A stretch of DNA of 64,000 nucleotides from Flavobacterium turcicum (GTDB lineage Bacteria; Bacteroidota; Bacteroidia; Flavobacteriales; Flavobacteriaceae). Made by a program: the position numbers and the translations under genes. Below the pieces are notes generated by a model. It was given only the letters and a program-made list of their open reading frames with translations. It ran no database searches and was not told the DNA's origin. The first letter of the stretch is position 1. Each line of letters starts with the position of its first letter. Positions 1 to 8,794 of this stretch are shown piece by piece. Where the stretch lies: assembly GCF_011365745.1 (NCBI RefSeq), contig NZ_JAAOBY010000001.1, positions 620,001 to 684,000 on the forward strand, read 5' to 3'.

Positions 1-545
1 TCCACGCAGGTGATAACGAGATCAACTGTAAGTACTGTCACTCTGCTGCTAGAGTAAGTAAGAACGGTGGTATTCCTTCTTTAAATGTGTGTATGAACTG
101 TCATAAAAACATTGCTGAAGTTGCTGAAACTACTGCTACTCCAGAATACAGTAAAGCTTTCTATGATGAGCAAATCCAAAAGCTTTATAAAGCAGTCGGT
201 TGGGATCAGGCTACGCAAACATACACAGGAAAAACTGAACCAGTTAAATGGGTTAGAATTCACAACTTACCTGATTTTGTTTATTTCAATCACTCACAAC
301 ACGTAACTGTAGGTGGAATTGAATGTCAAACATGTCACGGTCCAGTTCAAGAATATGAAATTCAGAAACAATTTGCTCCGTTAACAATGGGATGGTGTAT
401 AGATTGTCACAGAAAAACCGAAGTTAAAATGGAAGGAAACGAGTATTACACTAAAATACACGATGAGCTTTCAAAAAAATACGGTGTTGACAAATTGACT
501 GCAGCACAAATGGGAGGTTTAGAGTGTGGAAAATGCCACTATTAA
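1..545 (+). CDS. actA: Alternative complex III subunit ActA, pentaheme cytochrome c (3' part only)
   Basis: This is the C-terminal part of the multiheme cytochrome c subunit of quinol:cytochrome c oxidoreductase. The reading frame is open from base 3, so the gene starts outside the window. About 181 residues are visible, with five CxxCH heme-binding motifs in order: CKYCH (27-41), CMNCH (90-104), CQTCH, CIDCH and CGKCH, the last right at the C-terminus. Five hemes is the number known for ActA of Flavobacterium johnsoniae. In that complex ActA sits on the periplasmic side and passes electrons with ActE towards the oxidase. actB follows after a 29-base gap. An internal GTG at 87 is not the start, because conserved heme-binding sequence lies upstream of it. 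Confidence 0.95.
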   Translation, partial: HAGDNEINCKYCHSAARVSKNGGIPSLNVCMNCHKNIAEVAETTATPEYSKAFYDEQIQKLYKAVGWDQATQTYTGKTEPVKWVRIHNLPDFVYFNHSQHVTVGGIECQTCHGPVQEYEIQKQFAPLTMGWCIDCHRKTEVKMEGNEYYTKIHDELSKKYGVDKLTAAQMGGLECGKCHY

Positions 546-574
546 TTGAATTATTAAGTTTTTAATATTTATAT

Positions 575-3500
575 ATGTCATCAAACAAAAAATACTGGAA
601 AAGTGTTGAAGAACTAGACAAAAATAGTTCTATTGTTGAGGCGCTTAGAAATAACGAATTTGTTGAACCAATTCCTACTGATGAATTCTTAGGCAACGGT
701 GATGCTTTGTCATCTTCTTCAACTTCACGTCGTGATTTTTTAAAGTACGTTGGTTTTAGTACTGCGGCGGCTACGCTTGCGGCTTGTGAAGGACCTGTAA
801 ACAAGTCGATTCCTTACGTTCTTCAACCAGAACAAATCATTCCTGGTGTAGCTGATTATTATGCTACTACAGTTTTTGATGGTTTCGATTTTGCTAACTT
901 GTTGGTTAAAACTCGCGAAGGTCGTCCAATTAAAATTGACAATAATACAATCGCTGGTGCAAAGTTTAGTGCAAATGCTAGAGTGCATGCTTCTATTCTT
1001 TCACTTTATGATAGTATGCGTTTAAAGCAACCAAAGATTGAAGGTAAAAATGCATCTTGGTCTGCAGTTCAAACAAAGTTAAAAACAAGTATTGCTGATG
1101 CATCTGCAAAAGGTGGTCAAGTAGTATTGTTAACAAATACATTGGCAAGTCCATCTACTGAAAAACTGATAGGAGAGTTTATTGCTAAAAATCCAAATGC
1201 TAAACACGTTATTTACGATGCTGTTTCTGAATCTCCAGCTTTGGATGCTTTTGAAATGGTTTACGGAGAAAGAGCTTTAGTTGATTATGATTTTTCAAAA
1301 GCTTCTTTAATTGTTTCTGTTGGAGCTGATTTCCTTGGAGATTGGCAAGGTGGAGGATATGGTGCTGGATATGCTCAAGGAAGAATTCCTAAAGCAGGTA
1401 AAATGTCTCGTCATTTTCAACTAGAAGCGAATATGACGCTTTCTGGTGCTGCAGCTGATAAGCGTGTGCCAATGTCTGTTGCTAATCAAAAACAATCATT
1501 AGTTCATATTTATAATGTTGTAACTGGTTCTTCTGTTTCAGTTTCTCTTGATGAGAAATTTAAGGTAGAAGTTAATAAAGCAGCACAACAATTGAAAGCT
1601 GCTGGATCAAGAGGAGTTTTGGTTTCAGGTATTCAAGATAAAAATGCTCAATTGTTGGTTCTTGCAATTAACAAAGCTTTAGCTAGCGAGTCGTTTAATA
1701 CTTCTGGTGTACGTCAGATCAGAAAAGGATCAAATGAAAAGGTGGCTCAGTTAGTAGCTGATATGAAGTCTGGTGCTGTACACACTTTAATTATGAGTGG
1801 TGTTAATCCAGTTTATACTCTTGCCGATACTGTTGCTTTTCAAGAAGGTTTAAAAAAGGTTAAGACATCGGTAGCTTTTTCTTTGAAAGAAGATGAAACT
1901 GCTTTGTTATCAACTGTGGCGGCTGCTGCTCCTCATTATTTAGAGTCTTGGAATGATCTTAGTTTAACTAAGGGAACTTATAGCATCACTCAGCCGACAA
2001 TCCGTCCATTATTTGATACAATGCAATTTCAAGATGTATTGATGGCTTTAAATGGAACTGTTGGTACTTTCTATGATTACATAAAAGGAAATTCTGGATC
2101 TATTATTAGTGGCTCTACTTGGAATAAAGTTTTGCATGATGGTGTATTTGTAGGTGGTATTCCTGCAGCTACTGCCGGTTCTGCTGATTATAGTGCTGCT
2201 GCTTCTACATTAGCAACTAGTAAAAAATCAGATTCTTTAGAATTAGTTTTGTACACAAAAACTGGTTTAGGAGACGGGCAACAGGCTAACAATCCATGGT
2301 TGCAAGAGTTTCCAGATCCTATCACAAGAGTTTCTTGGGATAACTACTTAACAGTCTCAAATGCTGATGCTGCAAAATATGAGTTGAGTAATGAAATTGT
2401 AGCTAATGGTGGTTTAAATGGTAGTTACGCTACTATTACTACAGCTGATGGCTTAAAGTTAGAAAACGTTCCAGTTATCGTTCAACCTGGACAAGCAGTT
2501 GGTACTGTTGGTTTAGCTTTAGGTTATGGTCGTAAAGCAGCTTTGAAAGAAGAAATGATGGTAGGTTTAAATGCCTATTCTCTATATAAAGGTTTCAGTA
2601 ATGTACAAAGCATTACTTTGACTAAAGCAGGTGGTGAACATGAATTTGCATGTGTTCAAGGACAAAAAACTTTAATGGGAAGAGGTGATATTATCAAGGA
2701 AACTTCATTAGAGATTTTTAATACGAAAGATGCTCATGTATGGAATGAGGTAGCAGTTGTATCATTAGACCACATGGAAGTTGAAGCTACTAAAGTTGAT
2801 TTGTGGGATTCATTTGATCGTTCTACTGGACATCACTTCAATTTGTCTATTGATTTAAATGCTTGTACTGGTTGTGGTGCTTGTGTTATTGCTTGTCATG
2901 CAGAGAATAATGTACCTGTTGTTGGTAAGGCAGAGGTAAGAAGAAGCCGTGATATGCACTGGTTACGTATCGATAGATACTATTCTTCAGAATCTACTTT
3001 TGAAGAAGATAATGAGAAAAAAGAAAATCTTAATGGTTTAGATTTAGGTGGATTCATCGCTGGTGATGAGGAAACAAAAGGAACATTAGGCGGTTTTAGA
3101 AAGATGGAAAAAGCAGGTGATAATCCACAAGTTTCTTTCCAACCTGTAATGTGTCAGCATTGTAATCATGCTCCATGTGAGACTGTTTGTCCAGTTGCTG
3201 CTACGTCACACTCTCGTCAAGGTCAAAACCATATGGCTTATAATAGATGTGTAGGTACTCGTTACTGTGCAAACAACTGTCCGTACAAAGTACGTCGTTT
3301 CAACTGGTTCTTGTATAATAAAAACACAGAGTTCGATTACCACATGAATGATGACTTAGGTCGTATGGTATTAAATCCTGATGTAAACGTTCGTTCTCGT
3401 GGGGTTATGGAAAAATGTTCAATGTGTATCCAAATGACTCAAGCTACTATTTTGAAAGCTAAGAGAGAAGGAAGATCTATTGTTGACGGTGAATTCCAAA

Positions 3501-3667
3501 CTGCATGTTCTAACGCTTGTTCAACTGGAGCAATGGTTTTTGGTGACGTTAATGATAAAGAGGCTGCAGTTACTAAATTAGCTTCTGATGAAAGAATGTA
3601 CCATTTATTGGAGCATGTTGGAACAAAACCTAACGTGATTTATCATGTTAAAGTTAGAAATACCTAG
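575..3667 (+). CDS. actB: Alternative complex III subunit ActB, molybdopterin-oxidoreductase-like iron-sulfur protein
   Basis: The 1030-residue protein fuses a molybdopterin-oxidoreductase-like domain to a ferredoxin-like domain. Near the N-terminus a twin arginine (R52-R53) precedes a hydrophobic stretch ending in LAAC (Cys71). This fits Tat export followed by lipid attachment. From about residue 763 there are four cysteine groups: CTGCGACVIAC, CQHCNHAPCETVC, CVGTRYCANNC and CSMC with a later CSNAC. This fits three [4Fe-4S] clusters and one [3Fe-4S] cluster, as known for the F. johnsoniae complex; the group reading CVGT, with Thr where a Cys could be, is the best candidate for the 3Fe site. 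The upstream domain is known in this family to lack the molybdenum cofactor. It is the second gene of the act operon. Confidence 0.95.
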   Translation: MSSNKKYWKSVEELDKNSSIVEALRNNEFVEPIPTDEFLGNGDALSSSSTSRRDFLKYVGFSTAAATLAACEGPVNKSIPYVLQPEQIIPGVADYYATTVFDGFDFANLLVKTREGRPIKIDNNTIAGAKFSANARVHASILSLYDSMRLKQPKIEGKNASWSAVQTKLKTSIADASAKGGQVVLLTNTLASPSTEKLIGEFIAKNPNAKHVIYDAVSESPALDAFEMVYGERALVDYDFSKASLIVSVGADFLGDWQGGGYGAGYAQGRIPKAGKMSRHFQLEANMTLSGAAADKRVPMSVANQKQSLVHIYNVVTGSSVSVSLDEKFKVEVNKAAQQLKAAGSRGVLVSGIQDKNAQLLVLAINKALASESFNTSGVRQIRKGSNEKVAQLVADMKSGAVHTLIMSGVNPVYTLADTVAFQEGLKKVKTSVAFSLKEDETALLSTVAAAAPHYLESWNDLSLTKGTYSITQPTIRPLFDTMQFQDVLMALNGTVGTFYDYIKGNSGSIISGSTWNKVLHDGVFVGGIPAATAGSADYSAAASTLATSKKSDSLELVLYTKTGLGDGQQANNPWLQEFPDPITRVSWDNYLTVSNADAAKYELSNEIVANGGLNGSYATITTADGLKLENVPVIVQPGQAVGTVGLALGYGRKAALKEEMMVGLNAYSLYKGFSNVQSITLTKAGGEHEFACVQGQKTLMGRGDIIKETSLEIFNTKDAHVWNEVAVVSLDHMEVEATKVDLWDSFDRSTGHHFNLSIDLNACTGCGACVIACHAENNVPVVGKAEVRRSRDMHWLRIDRYYSSESTFEEDNEKKENLNGLDLGGFIAGDEETKGTLGGFRKMEKAGDNPQVSFQPVMCQHCNHAPCETVCPVAATSHSRQGQNHMAYNRCVGTRYCANNCPYKVRRFNWFLYNKNTEFDYHMNDDLGRMVLNPDVNVRSRGVMEKCSMCIQMTQATILKAKREGRSIVDGEFQTACSNACSTGAMVFGDVNDKEAAVTKLASDERMYHLLEHVGTKPNVIYHVKVRNT

Positions 3668-3704
3668 TACAAAAAAAATTAATTAAGAATCAATATAAAG
3701 GATT

Positions 3705-5108
3705 ATGTCGTCTCACTACGAAGCAACCATTAGAAAACCCTTAGTTATAGGTGATAAAACTTATCACGATGTAACTGTAGATGTAGCAGCTCCTGTTGAA
3801 GGAAAAGCGAATAAACATTGGTGGATTGTATTTTCTATCGCATTAATAGCCTTCCTTTGGGGTTTAGGCTGTATTGTATACACCGTATCTACAGGTATTG
3901 GAACTTGGGGTTTAAATAAAACCGTAGGTTGGGCTTGGGATATCACGAATTTTGTTTGGTGGGTAGGTATTGGTCACGCAGGAACCTTGATTTCTGCAGT
4001 ATTATTACTTTTCCGTCAGCGTTGGAGAATGGCTATTAACCGTTCTGCAGAAGCGATGACAATTTTCTCTGTTATTCAAGCAGGTTTATTTCCAATCATT
4101 CACATGGGGCGTCCATGGTTGGCATACTGGGTTTTGCCTATACCAAACCAGTTCGGTTCTCTGTGGGTTAACTTTAACTCACCGTTACTTTGGGACGTAT
4201 TTGCAATTTCAACTTACCTTTCAGTATCATTAGTTTTCTGGTGGACTGGTTTACTTCCTGACTTCGCAATGTTACGTGACCGTGCTGTAACGCCATTTAA
4301 CAAAAGAGTTTATTCTATCCTAAGTTTTGGTTGGAGTGGAAGAGCTAAAGATTGGCAACGTTTTGAGGAAGTATCATTGGTACTTGCTGGTTTAGCTACT
4401 CCTTTAGTATTGTCTGTACATACTATTGTATCGATGGACTTTGCTACATCTGTGATACCAGGATGGCATACTACCATTTTCCCTCCTTATTTCGTAGCTG
4501 GAGCAGTTTTCTCAGGATTCGCAATGGTAAACACCTTGCTTATTATCATGAGAAAGGTTTCTAACCTGGAAGCTTACATTACATTACAGCACATCGAATT
4601 AATGAACATTGTAATCATGATTACAGGTTCTATTGTTGGTGTGGCGTATATTACTGAGCTTTTTGTAGCTTGGTATTCTGGAGTAGAGTATGAGCAATAT
4701 GCTTTCTTAAATAGAGCTACTGGTCCTTATGCTTGGGCTTACTGGGCAATGATGACTTGTAATGTGTTTTCTCCTCAGTTCATGTGGAGTAAAAAATTGA
4801 GAACTAGTATTATGTTTTCATTCGTCATTTCGATTGTTGTAAATATAGGAATGTGGTTTGAGCGTTTTGTAATTATCGTGACTTCATTGCACAGAGATTA
4901 CTTGCCATCTTCTTGGACTATGTTTTCGCCAACATTTGTTGATATTGGAATTTTCATTGGAACTATTGGTTTCTTCTTCGTATTGTTTTTATTATATTCA
5001 AGAACATTCCCTGTAATTGCGCAAGCGGAAGTTAAAACAATTTTGAAAGGAACTGGAGATAACTACAAGAGAGAAAGAGAAGCAAATAAAGATTCACACC
5101 ATGAGTAA
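3705..5108 (+). CDS. actC: Alternative complex III subunit ActC, NrfD/PsrC-type quinol-binding membrane protein
   Basis: This 467-residue polytopic protein has about ten hydrophobic segments spread over its whole length and belongs to the NrfD/PsrC family. In alternative complex III this subunit binds menaquinol on the periplasmic side and passes electrons to the ActB iron-sulfur chain. The short soluble N-terminus carries no signal peptide, and the C-terminus is charged (Lys/Glu/His-rich). The ATG at 3705 follows an AAAGGA stretch by 4 bases, one of the few clear Shine-Dalgarno-like sites here. Its stop overlaps the actD start by 8 bases, so translation is probably coupled. Confidence 0.94.
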   Translation: MSSHYEATIRKPLVIGDKTYHDVTVDVAAPVEGKANKHWWIVFSIALIAFLWGLGCIVYTVSTGIGTWGLNKTVGWAWDITNFVWWVGIGHAGTLISAVLLLFRQRWRMAINRSAEAMTIFSVIQAGLFPIIHMGRPWLAYWVLPIPNQFGSLWVNFNSPLLWDVFAISTYLSVSLVFWWTGLLPDFAMLRDRAVTPFNKRVYSILSFGWSGRAKDWQRFEEVSLVLAGLATPLVLSVHTIVSMDFATSVIPGWHTTIFPPYFVAGAVFSGFAMVNTLLIIMRKVSNLEAYITLQHIELMNIVIMITGSIVGVAYITELFVAWYSGVEYEQYAFLNRATGPYAWAYWAMMTCNVFSPQFMWSKKLRTSIMFSFVISIVVNIGMWFERFVIIVTSLHRDYLPSSWTMFSPTFVDIGIFIGTIGFFFVLFLLYSRTFPVIAQAEVKTILKGTGDNYKREREANKDSHHE

Positions 5109-5625
5109 TAAAGTAATATACGCCATTTATAATGACGATGATATTTTGATGGATGCGGTTAAAAAAACGAGAGCAGCTCATCATCATATTGAAGAGGTTT
5201 TTACCCCTTTTCCAGTTCACGGATTGGACAAAGCAATGGGAATTGCACCAACAAGATTAGCTATTTGTGCTTTCCTTTATGGATGTGTGGGTATTTCTGT
5301 TGCAACGGCAATGATGAATTACATCATGATCCAAGATTGGCCGCAGGATATTGGTGGTAAGCCTAGTTTTAGTTATATTGAAAACATGCCAGCTTTCGTA
5401 CCTATTATGTTTGAGCTTACAGTATTTTTTGCTGCTCACTTGATGGTTATCACTTTTTATATGAGAAGTAAATTGTGGCCGTTTAAGGAAGCTGAAAATC
5501 CAGATGTGAGAACTACAGATGATCACTTTTTAATGGAGGTGGCTGTTAACAATAATGAGGAAGAATTAATTTCTTTCTTTCAAGGGACAGGAGCTGTAGA
5601 AGTAAAAGTAATTGATAAGCATTAA
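5101..5625 (+). CDS. actD: Alternative complex III subunit ActD (DUF3341)
   Basis: The 174-residue protein has a soluble N-terminal part of about 55 residues, two hydrophobic segments (roughly residues 57-78 and 99-121) and a soluble acidic C-terminus. This matches the DUF3341/ActD family. In the known structure ActD is a peripheral membrane subunit of alternative complex III with no cofactor. It starts inside the last codons of actC (8-base overlap), and actE begins 7 bases after its stop, so it sits in a tightly packed operon. Confidence 0.92.
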   Translation: MSNKVIYAIYNDDDILMDAVKKTRAAHHHIEEVFTPFPVHGLDKAMGIAPTRLAICAFLYGCVGISVATAMMNYIMIQDWPQDIGGKPSFSYIENMPAFVPIMFELTVFFAAHLMVITFYMRSKLWPFKEAENPDVRTTDDHFLMEVAVNNNEEELISFFQGTGAVEVKVIDKH

Positions 5626-5632
5626 TCGAGAT

Positions 5633-6178
5633 ATGAAAAGCGCACATAAAATAACACTTTTATTTGGTTTAACTATTTTAGTTGCATCATGCAAAGATAA
5701 TGCTGCACCTAATTATCAGTATTTTCCAAATATGTATGAGTCTGTAGGTTATGAAACTTACGCTGAGTCGGCTGCATTTAAAGATGGTAAGGAAGGTCAG
5801 CTTCCTGCTGCAGGTACTGTAAACAGAGGTTTTGAACCTTATGAATATGAAAATTCTACCGCAGGTTATGAATTAGCTAAGGCTAATTTGAAATCTCCTC
5901 TCGATTCTTTAAGCAGAGATGCAGAAAAAGGAAAAGAGCTTTATGAAATTTACTGCATAAGTTGCCACGGTTCTGCTGGTAATGGTAAAGGTAAATTAGT
6001 AGAAAGAGAAAAGTTTTTAGGTGTTCCTAGTTATAAGGATAGAGTTATTACAGAAGGAAGTATTTTCCATGTTGTAACTTACGGTTTGAATTCAATGGGT
6101 TCGCATGCCAATCAATTGAGCGCCAAAGAACGTTGGTTAGTTGCTGACTATGTTCTTAAACTAAAAAGTGAATTATAA
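5633..6178 (+). CDS. actE: Alternative complex III subunit ActE, monoheme cytochrome c lipoprotein
   Basis: I choose the ATG at 5633 because it gives a clean lipoprotein signal ending in VASC (Cys20); an upstream TTG at 5612 would add seven unlikely residues inside actD. The protein has about 181 residues. It carries one heme motif, CISCH, in a class I cytochrome c domain that starts near residue 100, and a likely axial methionine in NSMGSH. Monoheme, lipid-anchored ActE is known to work with pentaheme ActA as the electron exit of the complex towards cytochrome oxidase. It is in operon with actD and actF; only 27 bases separate its stop from the chosen actF start. Confidence 0.93.
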   Translation: MKSAHKITLLFGLTILVASCKDNAAPNYQYFPNMYESVGYETYAESAAFKDGKEGQLPAAGTVNRGFEPYEYENSTAGYELAKANLKSPLDSLSRDAEKGKELYEIYCISCHGSAGNGKGKLVEREKFLGVPSYKDRVITEGSIFHVVTYGLNSMGSHANQLSAKERWLVADYVLKLKSEL

Positions 6179-6205
6179 TTGTTGAACAAACTCATCTTAA
6201 TAGAT

Positions 6206-7588
6206 ATGTATACATTTTCAAGTAAATTAAAAACCTTTTCGTTCATCCTTATGGCTCTTGGAGTTTTGGGTATTGGATACGGTTTTTATAGTGCGCCCAA
6301 AGATATTCAACAGGTAGAGCAATTGCTTGCCGCTGAGACTCATGGTGAACATGGTGGTTCAACTCATGCTGAGCCTTCTCATGGTGCAAAAGCTTCTCAT
6401 AATGAAGCTTCTGTGGAAGAGTCACATGTTGATGCTGGTCATAAGAGTTCTGCGCATGATGCTACTGCAGATGCAGAGCATAAAGAACATTTAAATCATG
6501 TTTTACACCAACTTCAAAACAAGCCTTGGTCAGCTTTGTACGTAGCGTGTATTTTTTTCATGCTTGTTTCTCTTGGGGTATTAGCTTTTTATGCTATCCA
6601 ACAGGTTGCACAAGCAGGGTGGTCTCCTGTTTTGTTTAGAGTAATGCAAGGTATTACCTCTTATTTACCTGTGGGAGCAGCGATATTTTTTGTTATCCTT
6701 GTTTTGTGTGGTCTTCATTTTAATCACATGTTTGTTTGGTTAGATCCAGAGGTTGTTGCTCATGATAAACTAATCGCTAATAAGGCTGGTTATTTGAATT
6801 TCCCATTTTGGATTGTTCGTGCTGCCATTTTCCTTTCTGGGTGGTGTCTGTACCAGTATTATTCACGTAAAAATTGTTTAGCTCAAGATGAGGCAAATGA
6901 TAATTTAATGTACAAAAAGAACTTTAAGTTATCTGCTATGTTCTTAGTGTTTTTTATTGTGTCTGAGTCTATCATGTCTTGGGATTGGATTATGTCTATC
7001 GATCCACACTGGTTTAGTACATTGTTTGGATGGTACGTTTTCGCTAGTTTTTTTGTAAGTGGTGTTACCACTATAGCTTTAGTTACTTTGTATCTGAAGT
7101 CTAGAGGTTACCTAGAATTTGTAAATACAAGTCATATTCACGATTTAGCTAAATTTATGTTTGGTTTAAGTGTTTTCTGGACTTATTTATGGTTTTCTCA
7201 ATTCATGTTGATTTGGTATGCCAATATCCCTGAGGAGGTAACTTATTTTATTACGAGAATTCAAGATTATAATCTACCATTCTTTGGTGCTGTTGTCATG
7301 AATTTCTTGTTTCCATTGTTGATTTTAATAAATACCGACTTTAAGAGAATATCTTGGGTTTTGGTTATGGCTGGTGTAGTAATCTTAAGTGGTCACTATT
7401 TGGACTTTTTCAATATGGTTATGCCTGGGACAGTTGGTGACAGATGGTTCATAGGAGTTTCAGAGATTTCTTCAGTTCTTTTCTTTTTAGGATTGTTTAT
7501 ATATGTTGTCTTCTCAGCTTTAGCTAAATCTCCTTTATTGGCAAAAAGAAATCCGTTTATAGAGGAAAGTAAACATTTTCATTATTAA
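6206..7588 (+). CDS. actF: Alternative complex III subunit ActF, NrfD-like membrane subunit with a His-rich loop
   Basis: I take the ATG at 6206; a TTG at 6179 touching the actE stop gives a poor N-terminus. The product is about 460 residues with roughly ten membrane segments and is the second NrfD-like core subunit of the complex. After the first membrane segment (residues 10-29) lies a hydrophilic stretch of about 70 residues, of which residues 46-101 hold 12 histidines among Ala, Ser, Glu and Gly. The remainder is an ordinary polytopic membrane protein. The cytochrome oxidase subunit II gene begins 19 bases after its stop, linking complex III and oxidase in one transcription unit. Confidence 0.93.
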   Translation: MYTFSSKLKTFSFILMALGVLGIGYGFYSAPKDIQQVEQLLAAETHGEHGGSTHAEPSHGAKASHNEASVEESHVDAGHKSSAHDATADAEHKEHLNHVLHQLQNKPWSALYVACIFFMLVSLGVLAFYAIQQVAQAGWSPVLFRVMQGITSYLPVGAAIFFVILVLCGLHFNHMFVWLDPEVVAHDKLIANKAGYLNFPFWIVRAAIFLSGWCLYQYYSRKNCLAQDEANDNLMYKKNFKLSAMFLVFFIVSESIMSWDWIMSIDPHWFSTLFGWYVFASFFVSGVTTIALVTLYLKSRGYLEFVNTSHIHDLAKFMFGLSVFWTYLWFSQFMLIWYANIPEEVTYFITRIQDYNLPFFGAVVMNFLFPLLILINTDFKRISWVLVMAGVVILSGHYLDFFNMVMPGTVGDRWFIGVSEISSVLFFLGLFIYVVFSALAKSPLLAKRNPFIEESKHFHY

Positions 7589-7607
7589 TATTTAAAGAAA
7601 TAAACAG

Positions 7608-8765
7608 ATGACAAGTTTGTTGGTAATCATAGTTTTAGTTTTGTTAGCTGTTGCTTTATGGCAATTGACTAAAATATTCGATCTGACGCAAGTTGGTTCT
7701 AGTAGTGATAGTTCAGAAGTCGCAACCGATAATGACAATAATATTCAAGGGTATTTGATGTTTGGTTTCTTAGCCTTCATCTATATTTTTACAATTTACG
7801 GTTTATTTAAATGGGGTAATCTTGTATTGCACACTCCGGCTTCGGCTCATGGTGCAGAGGTTGATAATTTAATGAACATCACATGGGTTCTTATTTTTAC
7901 TGTACAAGCTATTACACAAGTATTAGTGCATTACTTCGCTTTTAAATATAGAGGTAAACAGGGTCAAAAAGCATTGTATTTTGCGGATAATAATAAATTA
8001 GAAGCAATCTGGAGTATTATTCCTGCTGTTGTTTTGGCTGGTTTGATTTTATACGGTTTGTATGCATGGACAAACATCATGTTTGTTGATGAAGATGAAG
8101 ATACAGTTGTAATTGAATTATATGCACAACAATTTAATTGGAAGGCTAGATATTCTGGTGCTGATAATGTGCTAGGTAAGGCGAATGTAAGATACATTGA
8201 AGGAGCTAATGCCGTTGGTGTTGATTTAAGTGATCCTTATGCTCAAGATGATGTTGTTGTTACGGAATTACATATTCCTGTAGGTAAAAAGATATTGTTT
8301 AAAATGCGTTCTCAAGACGTGTTACACTCAGCTTACATGCCCCACTTTAGAGCCCAGATGAACTGTGTTCCTGGTATGGTAACTCAATTTGCTTTTGAAC
8401 CAATTTACACAACTGCTCAGTATAGAGAATTACCTTTTATGGTTGAGAAAGTTGCTAATATAAATGCTTTGCGTGCTAAAAAGAGTGCAGAGTTGGTTGC
8501 TAAAGGCGAAACTGCTTTAGATCCTTACACGTTTGACTATTTGTTATTGTGTAATAAAATCTGTGGTGCTTCTCACTATAACATGCAGATGAAAATTATT
8601 GTAGATACTCCGGAAGATTATAAAGCTTGGTTAAAAGATAAGGCTACTGTAGTTAATGAAGTTAAAGCTGCTTTAGCTGAACCTGCTGCCACTGATGCAG
8701 CTGTTGGAAGTGATTCTGCCGCTGTTAAGGGAGATAAAGGGGTTGCTGTTACTGCAATGAAATAA
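7608..8765 (+). CDS. coxB: Cytochrome c oxidase subunit II (CuA subunit)
   Basis: The 385-residue protein carries the CuA centre. It has an N-terminal membrane segment, two further segments around residues 45-68 and 85-110, a third near 130-150, and then a cupredoxin domain. The ligand set is visible: His in DVLHSAY, then CNKICGASHYNM, matching CxxxCxxxHxxM. It accepts electrons from the alternative complex III cytochromes and feeds subunit I. No cytochrome c domain is fused to it. The last 40 or so residues are Ala/Val/Asp-rich and look like a flexible tail. Subunit I follows after 29 bases. Bacteroidota subunit II proteins commonly have such extra N-terminal helices. Confidence 0.95.
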   Translation: MTSLLVIIVLVLLAVALWQLTKIFDLTQVGSSSDSSEVATDNDNNIQGYLMFGFLAFIYIFTIYGLFKWGNLVLHTPASAHGAEVDNLMNITWVLIFTVQAITQVLVHYFAFKYRGKQGQKALYFADNNKLEAIWSIIPAVVLAGLILYGLYAWTNIMFVDEDEDTVVIELYAQQFNWKARYSGADNVLGKANVRYIEGANAVGVDLSDPYAQDDVVVTELHIPVGKKILFKMRSQDVLHSAYMPHFRAQMNCVPGMVTQFAFEPIYTTAQYRELPFMVEKVANINALRAKKSAELVAKGETALDPYTFDYLLLCNKICGASHYNMQMKIIVDTPEDYKAWLKDKATVVNEVKAALAEPAATDAAVGSDSAAVKGDKGVAVTAMK

Positions 8766-8794
8766 TTATTAAAGAAAATTTAAAGTAAACATAT

